Position numbers and translations under genes: made by a program
Assembly (NCBI RefSeq): GCF_001597725.1
Contig: NZ_LUTR01000027.1
Coordinates: 1 to 43,516, forward strand
Reading direction: 5' to 3'
Length of the DNA: 43,516 nt
Source of the DNA: Neptuniibacter marinus
GTDB lineage: Bacteria; Pseudomonadota; Gammaproteobacteria; Pseudomonadales; Balneatricaceae
Shown here: in pieces, positions 15,973 through 24,133 of the stretch
Numbering within the stretch: position 1 is the stretch's first letter
Layout: every line of letters starts with the position of its first letter
Notes under the pieces: model-generated
The model's input: the letters and a program-made list of their open reading frames with translations, nothing else
Database searches by the model: none
Told to the model about the DNA's origin: nothing

Positions 15973-18456
15973 GTGAGCAATATGACGGGTAATCTTCAGC
16001 TATTACTGGTTAATGGTGATCTTGAACAATCGGAGACACTATCTACTTATTTAACAGAAAATACTGGCTTTAATGTTATTGTGGCACGCTCAGGTACTGC
16101 TGCGGTTGGAATGTTAAAGCAGTTACGAATTCATTGTGTTGTTAGTGATATTTATTTAGAGGGACTAGATGGTTGGCGATTAGCCCGTATGGTTCGTTCA
16201 GGCATATTTAATTGTAGTGCCGATATTCCTTTTATTATTGTTTCCTCTACCTGGTGTAAGCGCATTGCTGAAAAAACAGCTCGTGAGTTCGACATCGACC
16301 ATCTTTTACCTTTCGAACAGTACCCCCGCCTTAAAGAATTATTGGAACAGCCAGCTGCTCTTCATCGGGAATTACGTAAAGATAGGATTTTAGCTATAGA
16401 GGATACGGCTGAGACTGCACACCTTGTACAGAGAATATTACAACAACGTTTTGAAGTTGATATAGCCTCAGATGGTATCAGTGGTTTAGCACAATGGCGT
16501 GAGAAAAAGCATCCAATTGTTCTACTTGATGTGATGTTGCCGGGCATGTCGGGCCCTGAAGTTATGGAGCAGATATTAGCTGAAAACCCTGCGCAAACTA
16601 TTGTAATAATGACGGCTCATGGCACTATGGATTTGGCCGAGAGTTTAGTGCTACAAGGTGCCGCTGACTTTATTAGCAAACCGTTCCAAGCTAATCAATT
16701 ACGTAAAGTGTGTGAGATCGCGGCACATAGAGAAGATTTTCTTATCAGTAATGAGCAGTTTGCAGAGACGGTTGCTCATCTGGAAGAAAGTAAAGAGGCA
16801 CTGGAGAGTTTAGCGCAAGAGCACAGGAATATTCTTGATAACCTGACTACCGGTGTTTTAGAACTTGATAGCCAAGGGCGTATTGTTTTTGTGAACAAAG
16901 CTTGGTTACAAATGATAGGTGAAACTGAATTTAGCGCTTTGGGTAGTGACTTTATTGATGTTGTGTATATAGACCCATTAAGTTCGACACATGAGATTAA
17001 GCATGCGCTTACCCGTATTATTGCCAAGCCGAGTGAACGTTTTCGACTCGAATTTAAAATTAAAGATAAGTTTAACGAGGCGATTTGGGTTGAGGCTCGT
17101 TTCAATGGAATGCAGCGTAAAGGGCAAGCGCTGTCAGTTTTTGTAGCGGTTGATGATATATCGGCTAGACGAAGAGCTGAACAGCGCCTAGAACATTTAG
17201 CGATGCATGATAGTTTGACGGGGCTACATAACCGTTACTTCTTTGATAATGAGTTAATGCGCGTGGCAGCTTTTGCTCGTTATAGCCAGATCCAGTATGC
17301 ATTGCTGTATATAGATTTAAATCATTTCAAAGCGATCAATGACACCCAGGGGCATCAGAAAGGCGATATTGTTCTTAAAGATGTCGCCGAGAAATTACAG
17401 CAGCGTATGACAGAAACAGAAAGCTTGTTTCGTATCGGAGGTGATGAATTTATTCTCCTTTTAAGTGATACCGATTCACAACAGGCTTATGATATTGCTA
17501 TACATATTTGCAAGCTGATTGAGGAGGAGCAATATCAGTTTGATGATCAGGTTTTTAAAGTTAGCTGTTGTGTAGGTATCAGCTTGATCGATGGCAGTCT
17601 TGAGAAGCCACAAGATTATTTACAGCGAGCGGACATCGCCTTATATGTAGCTAAACGTTATGGCCCAGGTGGTGTTCATTTACATACTGAACAGGATCAA
17701 GAGGGCGATGATGTACGCTTGAGTATGCACTGGTTGTATACCGTAAGGCACTCCATTGAACGGGATGATATCGTCCTTTATTATCAACCGGTTTATCACA
17801 TCCCCACTGGTACTATTGCTTATTATGAGGCGCTTGTACGTTTAGTGATTGACGATAAACTTGTGTATCCGGGCGAGTTTATTTCGGCTCTTGAGCGTTT
17901 TCAGGAAGCGTCGTTATTGGATAAGCATGTTATATCGAAAGCGATAAAAACCTTAGCGGATTATCCGAGACTGCCTAAGCTTGCAATAAATTTATCGGCT
18001 CAAGCCTTCCATAATGAGCAACTCGTACCCTTAATAGAGCAAAAGTTAGCTGAGTATAATGTTGATCCGGCGCGGGTTATTTTTGAGCTGACAGAGAGTG
18101 CGAGTTTAACCAATTTGAGTGCGACCCAAGCTATGGTGAAAACTTTAACTGAAATGGGTTGTGCTTTTTCTATCGATGACTTTGGCACCGGCTTTAGTAC
18201 CTTCTCTTATCTAAAATCATTCCCTGCGGAGACAGTAAAGATAGATGGTTCTTTTGTTAAAGAGCTGAAGAATAGTGATATTGATCGTGCCTTAGTCCGC
18301 TCTATTAGAGACGTGGCATGGACGCTTGGAAAAATGACAGTGGCTGAATTTGTTGAAGATCAAGAAACGCTCGACCTATTGAAAGAGTTTAAGGTTGAAT
18401 ATGCCCAAGGTTATTTTCTTGGTAAACCCGCCCCCATAGAAGCTTTAGGTATCTAG
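15973..18456 (+). CDS. REC-REC-PAS-GGDEF-EAL response regulator (c-di-GMP enzyme)
   Basis: A cytoplasmic 827-residue protein expected to make or break cyclic-di-GMP under phosphorelay control. Domains in order: receiver 1 (9-125), receiver 2 (137-250), a short coiled linker, PAS (285-400), GGDEF (405-570) and EAL (585-825). Receiver 1 has Asp59 but lacks the acidic pair (NGD) and the conserved Lys. Receiver 2 is complete (Glu143-Asp144, Asp186, Thr214, Lys236). GGDEF is intact at 489-493 without an RxxD inhibitory site. EAL is intact at 619, with NLSAQ, ELTE, DDFGTGF and VAEFVE, so phosphodiesterase activity is likely. The start is GTG, with an ATG three codons later possible. The opposing operon's kinase has no receiver and is the obvious candidate partner. 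Confidence 0.92.
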   Translation: MSNMTGNLQLLLVNGDLEQSETLSTYLTENTGFNVIVARSGTAAVGMLKQLRIHCVVSDIYLEGLDGWRLARMVRSGIFNCSADIPFIIVSSTWCKRIAEKTAREFDIDHLLPFEQYPRLKELLEQPAALHRELRKDRILAIEDTAETAHLVQRILQQRFEVDIASDGISGLAQWREKKHPIVLLDVMLPGMSGPEVMEQILAENPAQTIVIMTAHGTMDLAESLVLQGAADFISKPFQANQLRKVCEIAAHREDFLISNEQFAETVAHLEESKEALESLAQEHRNILDNLTTGVLELDSQGRIVFVNKAWLQMIGETEFSALGSDFIDVVYIDPLSSTHEIKHALTRIIAKPSERFRLEFKIKDKFNEAIWVEARFNGMQRKGQALSVFVAVDDISARRRAEQRLEHLAMHDSLTGLHNRYFFDNELMRVAAFARYSQIQYALLYIDLNHFKAINDTQGHQKGDIVLKDVAEKLQQRMTETESLFRIGGDEFILLLSDTDSQQAYDIAIHICKLIEEEQYQFDDQVFKVSCCVGISLIDGSLEKPQDYLQRADIALYVAKRYGPGGVHLHTEQDQEGDDVRLSMHWLYTVRHSIERDDIVLYYQPVYHIPTGTIAYYEALVRLVIDDKLVYPGEFISALERFQEASLLDKHVISKAIKTLADYPRLPKLAINLSAQAFHNEQLVPLIEQKLAEYNVDPARVIFELTESASLTNLSATQAMVKTLTEMGCAFSIDDFGTGFSTFSYLKSFPAETVKIDGSFVKELKNSDIDRALVRSIRDVAWTLGKMTVAEFVEDQETLDLLKEFKVEYAQGYFLGKPAPIEALGI

Positions 18457-18484
18457 TATCTAAGGGGTTTGCCGGAGTCGCAAA

Positions 18485-20272
18485 ATGTTGGAGATCGAAC
18501 TCCCTATTGATATTAATCATAACTCTCTAGATCAGAATTCGCGGGAGAGTAATCAAGCGACCTCTCTCGGTGAAGGCGCTTGTTATAGTGATTTACTGGT
18601 AGAGTATCTCAATCAAATTAATGTCAAAAAGGTCTTTGGTGTCCCTGGGGGGGCGATTGAACCCTTTTTTGATGCCGTAGCTAGACAGTCGCATGCAAGA
18701 CAGATAGATATGGTTATCGCTCGGCATGAAGCTGGAGCGGCATTTATGGCTGATGGCTATGCGCGAGAAGTTCACTCTCTCGGTGTGTGTTGTGCCACGA
18801 CAGGGCCGGGGGCGACAAATCTTATCACCGGCGTAGCAAGTGCCTATGCGGATAATATCCCGATGTTGGTTATTACTGCTCAAACGGCACTTCCAAAGTT
18901 TGGCAAGCAAGCTTTGCAGGATAGCTCTAGTACCGCAATTGATACTGTAGGTATGCTGCGTTATTGCACTAAATTTAATACCTTGATCTCTCACCCTGAT
19001 CAGTTCGAACATGCGCTTATTTCCGCTATTATGGCGGCAAATACAGCACCAAGAGGCCCTGCACATCTGAGTGTGCCTTCTGATATTTTTAACACCCCTC
19101 TTGTTGAGAAACCTATAGTTCGCTCCCATGCTTTGCGTCAACATTTGGTGACTAGTGACCCAGCTAGCCAAGACAAACTGCGACAAGAGCTCTTAGCGGC
19201 CAATAGAGTTGTGATCTTACTAGGTGACAACTGTTATCAGGCCAGCAAACAGATTATTCAATTTGCTGAAACCTTTAACATCCCTGTGATTAGTGGGCCT
19301 ATGGGGAAACGTTGGATTGATGAGCGACATCCGTTGTATTGTGGTGTCTTTGGTTTTTCTGGCCATGATCAGGCTAGAAAGCTTGTTATGGATCAGCAGT
19401 ATGATTTGTTGTTAGCGGTAGGTACCCGATTAAGTGAACTAGGAACTAATGGTTGGACGCCCTCCATACTTAATAACAAGCTGATTCATATTGATAGTAT
19501 CTCGCAGTATTTCAATCAGTCGAGTATGGCCCGACTTCATGTGTTGGGCCCTCTGCCGCAATTATTTGCGAAATTAACGACTCAACTTCAGGGTAAGGAA
19601 CGCGTTGACCGCTGGTGGGAGTGTGATACTCGTACAGAGACAGGGCTTTTAAACCAAGCAGAAATGGATCTTGCGCGTAGCTCCGATCTACCCTTAAAGC
19701 CGCAACGCCTATTTCATTATTTAGGTGAAACACTTCCTGAGCAAACAAGAATTTTTATTGATGCAGGTAATGCTTGGGCTTGGGCGACTCATTATATGTT
19801 GCGCAGTGATGATCAAGGTTATTACCGTATCGCTATGGGTTATGGTTCTATGGGCTGGGCTATAGGCTCATCTGTAGGGTCTGCAATTGCCAACCCTAAT
19901 GCGCCCCATCTATGTATTACTGGAGATGGTAGCTATCTTATGAGTGGTCAAGAAATTACGGTGGCTCAGCAGCAAGGTGTGCCTTTAGTGATGATTATCT
20001 TAAATGATAGTGCGCTAGGAATGGTCAAGCATGGCCAACGTTTAGGAGGGGCTGAGCCTATAGGTTTCGCGCTTCCGGTCATCGATTATGCCGCGATGGC
20101 CTCTTCAATGGGTATCCAGAGTATAGGTATAGATTCGTTTGACGCGCTAGATAAGCTTGATTTTTCCGCGCTATTTTCTCGTTCGGGTCCCACATTAATT
20201 GATGTAAAAATCGACCCTGAAGAGGAGCCGCCCATGGGCGAGCGGATTAAAGGATTAGCCTCGAGTAAGTAA
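18485..20272 (+). CDS. Thiamine diphosphate-dependent enzyme, acetolactate synthase-like (orphan)
   Basis: A 595-residue protein of the acetolactate synthase/pyruvate oxidase family. The three domains are clear: an N-terminal pyrimidine-binding domain with catalytic Glu82 (RHEAGAAFMADGYAR), a middle domain, and a C-terminal diphosphate domain with GDG at 480-482 and Asn507. It ends with DPEEEPPMGERIKGL, an acetolactate-synthase-like tail. No small regulatory subunit (ilvN/ilvH) or reductoisomerase gene is near, and about 30 extra residues precede the fold, so a housekeeping IlvB role is unlikely. It lies 28 bases after the c-di-GMP gene, behind GGAG, and ends 13 bases from the convergent citrate-synthase-like genes. 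Its donor and acceptor substrates are unknown. Confidence 0.85.
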   Translation: MLEIELPIDINHNSLDQNSRESNQATSLGEGACYSDLLVEYLNQINVKKVFGVPGGAIEPFFDAVARQSHARQIDMVIARHEAGAAFMADGYAREVHSLGVCCATTGPGATNLITGVASAYADNIPMLVITAQTALPKFGKQALQDSSSTAIDTVGMLRYCTKFNTLISHPDQFEHALISAIMAANTAPRGPAHLSVPSDIFNTPLVEKPIVRSHALRQHLVTSDPASQDKLRQELLAANRVVILLGDNCYQASKQIIQFAETFNIPVISGPMGKRWIDERHPLYCGVFGFSGHDQARKLVMDQQYDLLLAVGTRLSELGTNGWTPSILNNKLIHIDSISQYFNQSSMARLHVLGPLPQLFAKLTTQLQGKERVDRWWECDTRTETGLLNQAEMDLARSSDLPLKPQRLFHYLGETLPEQTRIFIDAGNAWAWATHYMLRSDDQGYYRIAMGYGSMGWAIGSSVGSAIANPNAPHLCITGDGSYLMSGQEITVAQQQGVPLVMIILNDSALGMVKHGQRLGGAEPIGFALPVIDYAAMASSMGIQSIGIDSFDALDKLDFSALFSRSGPTLIDVKIDPEEEPPMGERIKGLASSK

Positions 20273-20285
20273 GCCGCTGTTTAAG

Positions 20286-21110
20286 TTAAGGGCTTGGCAA
20301 ATCACGAGGCGCTACACCTGTGTAGATAATATCTTGGCACTGTAAAGGCAAATAACTTCCCGCTGTATTATCTGCCGCTTCGGCATAACAGGCGTGGACT
20401 CCAGCACTTACCCAAAGCGCCATAATGCGGCTTAGATCTGGATCAGAAAAACCTTGGTCGGCAAGAAAGGCTGCCATATATCCCCCAAAGTTAATCGACT
20501 CACCTTCTTGAATCGTTAAATATTCACTGATCTCTAGTGCTAGGCTCTCATGGGGGCCTATCTCGAAACCTAGTTCTCTGCTTAAGCGATACATTGCTGT
20601 AACACGCTCATCCCCTTTAGCTATAGGGCGGGCAAAGCCAGGGAGACTGTGATTATTCCCTTGTCTGTTTTGAATAAGTTCAAATAGCGTTTGCCCTTGA
20701 TTTTTATCTTCTCGGGCTTGTTGAATGAATTTTAGACAAGGGGTGATAACGCCTGGGCCATAAAGTAATGCATCTGATGCTTGGATTCCTGCACTAATCG
20801 CTGCGACAGGGCGTGTTTTTACCGATCCGGCTAATGCCGCTATTTGATTGCACCATATACGTGAATCGGGCCAGCTCAAACAGCTAAAACAGTTTTCCAA
20901 CCAAGTGGCTAAGTTTTTATCAGGCAGACGCCCCGTGGTATTTAAAACCAGCAGTTGGAACCAAGATATTTGACCGATTAGGTCGTCCATCATCGAGTAT
21001 CCGTGGTTATAGACTGCATCGCCGATCTTCCAGCCCCCTTTATTGCTGGTGATTTTATTTCGATGTTGATCCCAATGCTTCCAGCAGGGATCCGTCTTAT
21101 TTGATGACAT
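20286..21110 (-). CDS. Citrate synthase-fold protein lacking canonical catalytic residues (second of pair)
   Basis: A 274-residue protein resembling the short citrate synthase/citryl-CoA lyase family. The match is anchored by LPGFARPIAKGDER (156-169, family pattern PGFGH-x-DPR) and SINFGGYMAAFLADQGF (206-222, family pattern NVDGAxAALLxDLGF). All three catalytic positions differ: the HGG His region reads YGPGVITPC (116-125), the GFGH His is Arg161, and the NVD Asp is Gly209. It overlaps the end of the upstream paralogue by 14 bases, suggesting translational coupling and perhaps a heteromer. It may be a pseudoenzyme, an acyl-CoA sensor or an enzyme with changed chemistry; the sequence cannot decide. 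Confidence 0.78.
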   Translation of the reverse strand: MSSNKTDPCWKHWDQHRNKITSNKGGWKIGDAVYNHGYSMMDDLIGQISWFQLLVLNTTGRLPDKNLATWLENCFSCLSWPDSRIWCNQIAALAGSVKTRPVAAISAGIQASDALLYGPGVITPCLKFIQQAREDKNQGQTLFELIQNRQGNNHSLPGFARPIAKGDERVTAMYRLSRELGFEIGPHESLALEISEYLTIQEGESINFGGYMAAFLADQGFSDPDLSRIMALWVSAGVHACYAEAADNTAGSYLPLQCQDIIYTGVAPRDLPSP

Positions 21111-21921
21111 AGTTTTCCTCGGCTAGGAAGGGCATTTCAGTAATCGGGCTATTCGATTTTTCTGCTGCTTGTGCTGCAATACCTGGTGCACAGGCTATTT
21201 GGAAAATAAGTTCCCCTGTATAGGGAGTAAAACCTAAGTCGAGCAGACATGCGCCAGCTAGGCCTGCGATTCTCCAGCTTAACGTTAGCTCTTCATCTAT
21301 ACCGTCCAGCATCGCGTGCGCCCAACGTAAGTGAGGGCCCGGAGAACAGTGATTAAAAACGTTATCGGCGATTTTTTGTGTATAGTTATCAATGCTGCCA
21401 TAGAAGGTACCAAACCCTGGCGCTGGAATAATGTCTCCTTCATCGGTTTGAGCTACGAGTATTTTGGCTGCTTGGGTTAATGCTTGTGCGCCCATTCGAG
21501 GTGTGACTTGCTGATTATTTTGTAGGTATTTCATCGCTTGGAACACCTCATGGCTACCTCCTTGTTCACCACTGAGTACGTTTAGTGACAAAGGAAGAAT
21601 GTGGCTAACATGAGTTTTACTTACAGCGGCATTCATTGCAGCTCGACAGGCATTATGCCGAGGTCCGGGATGAATAAGGCTTGTTAATAAATGTTCAAAT
21701 AGCTGATGCTGCTCGGGAGTAGGTAGTTCACCCTGAAACATAAGGAAGAGCACTTCGGTATAGCTGCGATTATTAATTAAAGCGAGGTGTTCGTAACCGT
21801 GGCAGCGTGCCTCACTTACAGTGTATGGATTGGTTGTTGAGGGTGTTTCCTGCCAGATGGATGTGCTAGTTTTTTCACAGAAGGCATCGTTACGGCTATG
21901 TTCATCTACTTTTTTTACCAT
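21097..21921 (-). CDS. Citrate synthase-fold protein lacking canonical catalytic residues (first of pair)
   Basis: A 274-residue citryl-CoA-lyase-like protein. Family landmarks in order: HGYEHLALINNRSYTEVLFL (41-60, with GELPTPEQ after it), LSGEQGGSHE (116-125), APGFGTFYGSID (167-178) and a helix IAGLAGACLLDLGF (218-231). At the three catalytic positions of citrate synthase it has Gln120 in place of His (a His124 lies nearby), Thr172 in place of His, and Arg217 (SWR) in place of the Asp of NVD. It is the fourth gene of the minus-strand run, 28 bases after the TonB receptor gene and overlapping its paralogue. Divergence from the sister copy is large, so this is an old duplication. Confidence 0.8.
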   Translation of the reverse strand: MVKKVDEHSRNDAFCEKTSTSIWQETPSTTNPYTVSEARCHGYEHLALINNRSYTEVLFLMFQGELPTPEQHQLFEHLLTSLIHPGPRHNACRAAMNAAVSKTHVSHILPLSLNVLSGEQGGSHEVFQAMKYLQNNQQVTPRMGAQALTQAAKILVAQTDEGDIIPAPGFGTFYGSIDNYTQKIADNVFNHCSPGPHLRWAHAMLDGIDEELTLSWRIAGLAGACLLDLGFTPYTGELIFQIACAPGIAAQAAEKSNSPITEMPFLAEENYVIK

Positions 21922-21949
21922 GGTTACTCTAAATCTCTATAGGTAAATT

Positions 21950-24076
21950 TTAGAAGCGATACTCTATTTCAGCCCAAATACTTCTGCCTTCGAGTGGGTA
22001 ATCATCAGGAATGGAGCTGCTTGAAGGTTCGCTTGCATAAGTATCAAACAGATTTTTTACGATCAATGCGAGTCGTACCTGTTTTTTTAACATGTCGTGT
22101 GTGACCTTCGCATTGACCCAATGGTAATCGCTGACCTTAGCTCTATTGTCCCCTTCCTCTCTTTCTCTAGAGCCTATCCAATAATGTTGGAGAGAGCCTG
22201 ACCAGTTAGGTGACAGTGTGTAATTTAAGTCTATATAAGTGCTATGTTGAGGTACGTTAGCAACAGGCATATTGGTATCTGCATTTGTTGCATGTTGGTA
22301 GGCATAGTTGGCGTTGAGGCTGAGCTGTGGATTAATTTTCCAATCCCACTCAAGTTCAGCGCCGTAACCATCTTGATTACCTATATTTTGATATTGGATC
22401 ATACTCCCGGTGGTTACCGTATCAATAAGGTCTGTGGCGGTATAACTGTATAGACTGAGTCTTAGGTTGGTATCGAAATGAGGGCGATAATCAAAGGCTA
22501 ATTCATAGGTCTCGATCTCTTCCGGTTTTAAGTCAGGATTACCCAAAGCCGCTGGATTATTAATTAGATGTTGTTCACTGAAAGAGGGTGCACGGAACGC
22601 TGTGCCGTAAAGTAGGCGGGTTGTTAAGTTGTGTTGAGTAAGCCACACCAAGGCCAGTCGAGGGTTGAGGGTGTTACCAAAATCTGAATAGTTATCCCAG
22701 CGTAAGCCGGCCGTAAATGACCAGTCATTATTTAACTGCCACTGATCCTGGGCTGACAGAAAGTATGCAGTTCTTCGTTGGGGTTGCAGATAGATATCGG
22801 CACTACCGCTTACGTTAGTCAGTGTTCCGTCTACTGTACCTTCTGAGCCATCGATAACACCGGGGCCAAAGTTTTTATACTCTTCAGTGCGGATCTTGTC
22901 TTGGCTCCAGCCTGATGCAATCCTTATAGTGTGATTATCGTAGCCTGAATAGATACCGGCGAGCTCTAAACGTGTAGTTTCAGCTAGGGAGTAGGGGTTG
23001 CCTATATACCCATCAGTAAAGGTGACAAGGCCGGAAAAGGGGTCAGAAAAGGCGTTTCCATCACTCCCAATCGGTAAGGCACTACCTTCTGGGAAAAGTA
23101 AGAAGTAAGAGTCACTAACCGTTCTCAGGTAAGATAAATCAGCTTTGAAATTGAAATGATTTGTTAGATCTTTGTCATAGTTAAGATGAGTTAGAAACTG
23201 TTCTGCATTTTGATAACCGGTGGAGTCTATTGCGAGAGATCCCCCTTGGCCGACCCCTGCGCTATCCTGCTTCCAATACCAGTTTTTCCAAGACCAATTA
23301 CCTAGTGATAGATCAAGTTGTAGATTCGTGACGTCATAGCCCGTTTGTAAGGCGTTAGGGGCTTCGGATGCACTGGTTCCGTAGAGGTCATCGAAGGTTG
23401 ATTGTAGGTCTGTATTTACAATGCGGCCACTATCTCCATCACTGGTTTGATTGTCGAGTGAAAATGAGACGGAGAAGTCATCCTCAACAAATCCTTTTCG
23501 TAGCCAAGTGTCTCTACTGTCAAAACTGCCAACACGTATACCCGCTGCACCTTGTTGGTTTTCTGCTGCCGTGCGGGTAATGATATTGATCACGCCGCTA
23601 AAAGCGTCAGCGCCATAGACCGCAGACCCTGGGCCTCGAATAACCTCTATACGGCTGACATTGCTTACCGGCATGCGAAAGGTAAAAGCAAGGCCACCGT
23701 TGTAGTTATGTTTTAACTCAATACCGTTAAGTAAGATTAATATCTGTGGGTTGAAGCCTGTTTGTATTCCTCGGACTGAAAGTACGGGGTCTAGGCGGCT
23801 TAAATCGGATGGCATTAAGTGTAGGCCGGGTATACGCTCTAAGACTTCGAACAGGTGGGTTACACCCATAGATGAAATCGTTTCTGCGTTAATAACACTG
23901 GCTACTGAGGGCGCTTTGCTGATCGGTGTATGTGTTCCTGTAGCAATACTAACTAAGGCCTCCTCGCCAAAGAAATCTGCAAATTCGCTTCCTGGGGCGA
24001 AGTTGTTCTCTTCAGCCGCAGTAACCTGGGCAAAGAGAGATGTTAGCAGTGTGAGTATGCTTAGCCTTTTTTTCAT
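21950..24076 (-). CDS. TonB-dependent outer-membrane receptor
   Basis: An outer-membrane beta-barrel of 708 residues taking up an unknown ligand with TonB energy. The ATG at 24076 is chosen over an upstream TTG because a signal peptide starts there (MKKRLSILTLLTSLFAQVTA). The plug domain is clear: EALVSIATGTHTPISKAPSV, then ERIPGLHL, LSVRGIQTGFNPQILILLNG and RIEVIRGPGSAVYGADAFSG. The C-terminus ends in the barrel's typical aromatic residue (IEYRF). From memory, receptors with this FFGEEALVSIATGT start often lie beside ABC_sub_bind proteins and sensor kinases or GGDEF proteins, as here, so a role in sensing is possible. Confidence 0.9.
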   Translation of the reverse strand: MKKRLSILTLLTSLFAQVTAAEENNFAPGSEFADFFGEEALVSIATGTHTPISKAPSVASVINAETISSMGVTHLFEVLERIPGLHLMPSDLSRLDPVLSVRGIQTGFNPQILILLNGIELKHNYNGGLAFTFRMPVSNVSRIEVIRGPGSAVYGADAFSGVINIITRTAAENQQGAAGIRVGSFDSRDTWLRKGFVEDDFSVSFSLDNQTSDGDSGRIVNTDLQSTFDDLYGTSASEAPNALQTGYDVTNLQLDLSLGNWSWKNWYWKQDSAGVGQGGSLAIDSTGYQNAEQFLTHLNYDKDLTNHFNFKADLSYLRTVSDSYFLLFPEGSALPIGSDGNAFSDPFSGLVTFTDGYIGNPYSLAETTRLELAGIYSGYDNHTIRIASGWSQDKIRTEEYKNFGPGVIDGSEGTVDGTLTNVSGSADIYLQPQRRTAYFLSAQDQWQLNNDWSFTAGLRWDNYSDFGNTLNPRLALVWLTQHNLTTRLLYGTAFRAPSFSEQHLINNPAALGNPDLKPEEIETYELAFDYRPHFDTNLRLSLYSYTATDLIDTVTTGSMIQYQNIGNQDGYGAELEWDWKINPQLSLNANYAYQHATNADTNMPVANVPQHSTYIDLNYTLSPNWSGSLQHYWIGSREREEGDNRAKVSDYHWVNAKVTHDMLKKQVRLALIVKNLFDTYASEPSSSSIPDDYPLEGRSIWAEIEYRF

Positions 24077-24133
24077 AACGCCTACTTTAAATAACCCCAA
24101 GTTATTGTAGTGGCTGGTGAGTGAATTACCAGC

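Noticed and set aside
18485-20272. Housekeeping IlvB, or sulfoacetaldehyde acetyltransferase Xsc
   Set aside because: No ilvN, ilvC or pta/sulfonate genes nearby. Family membership is clear, but a specific substrate cannot be assigned.
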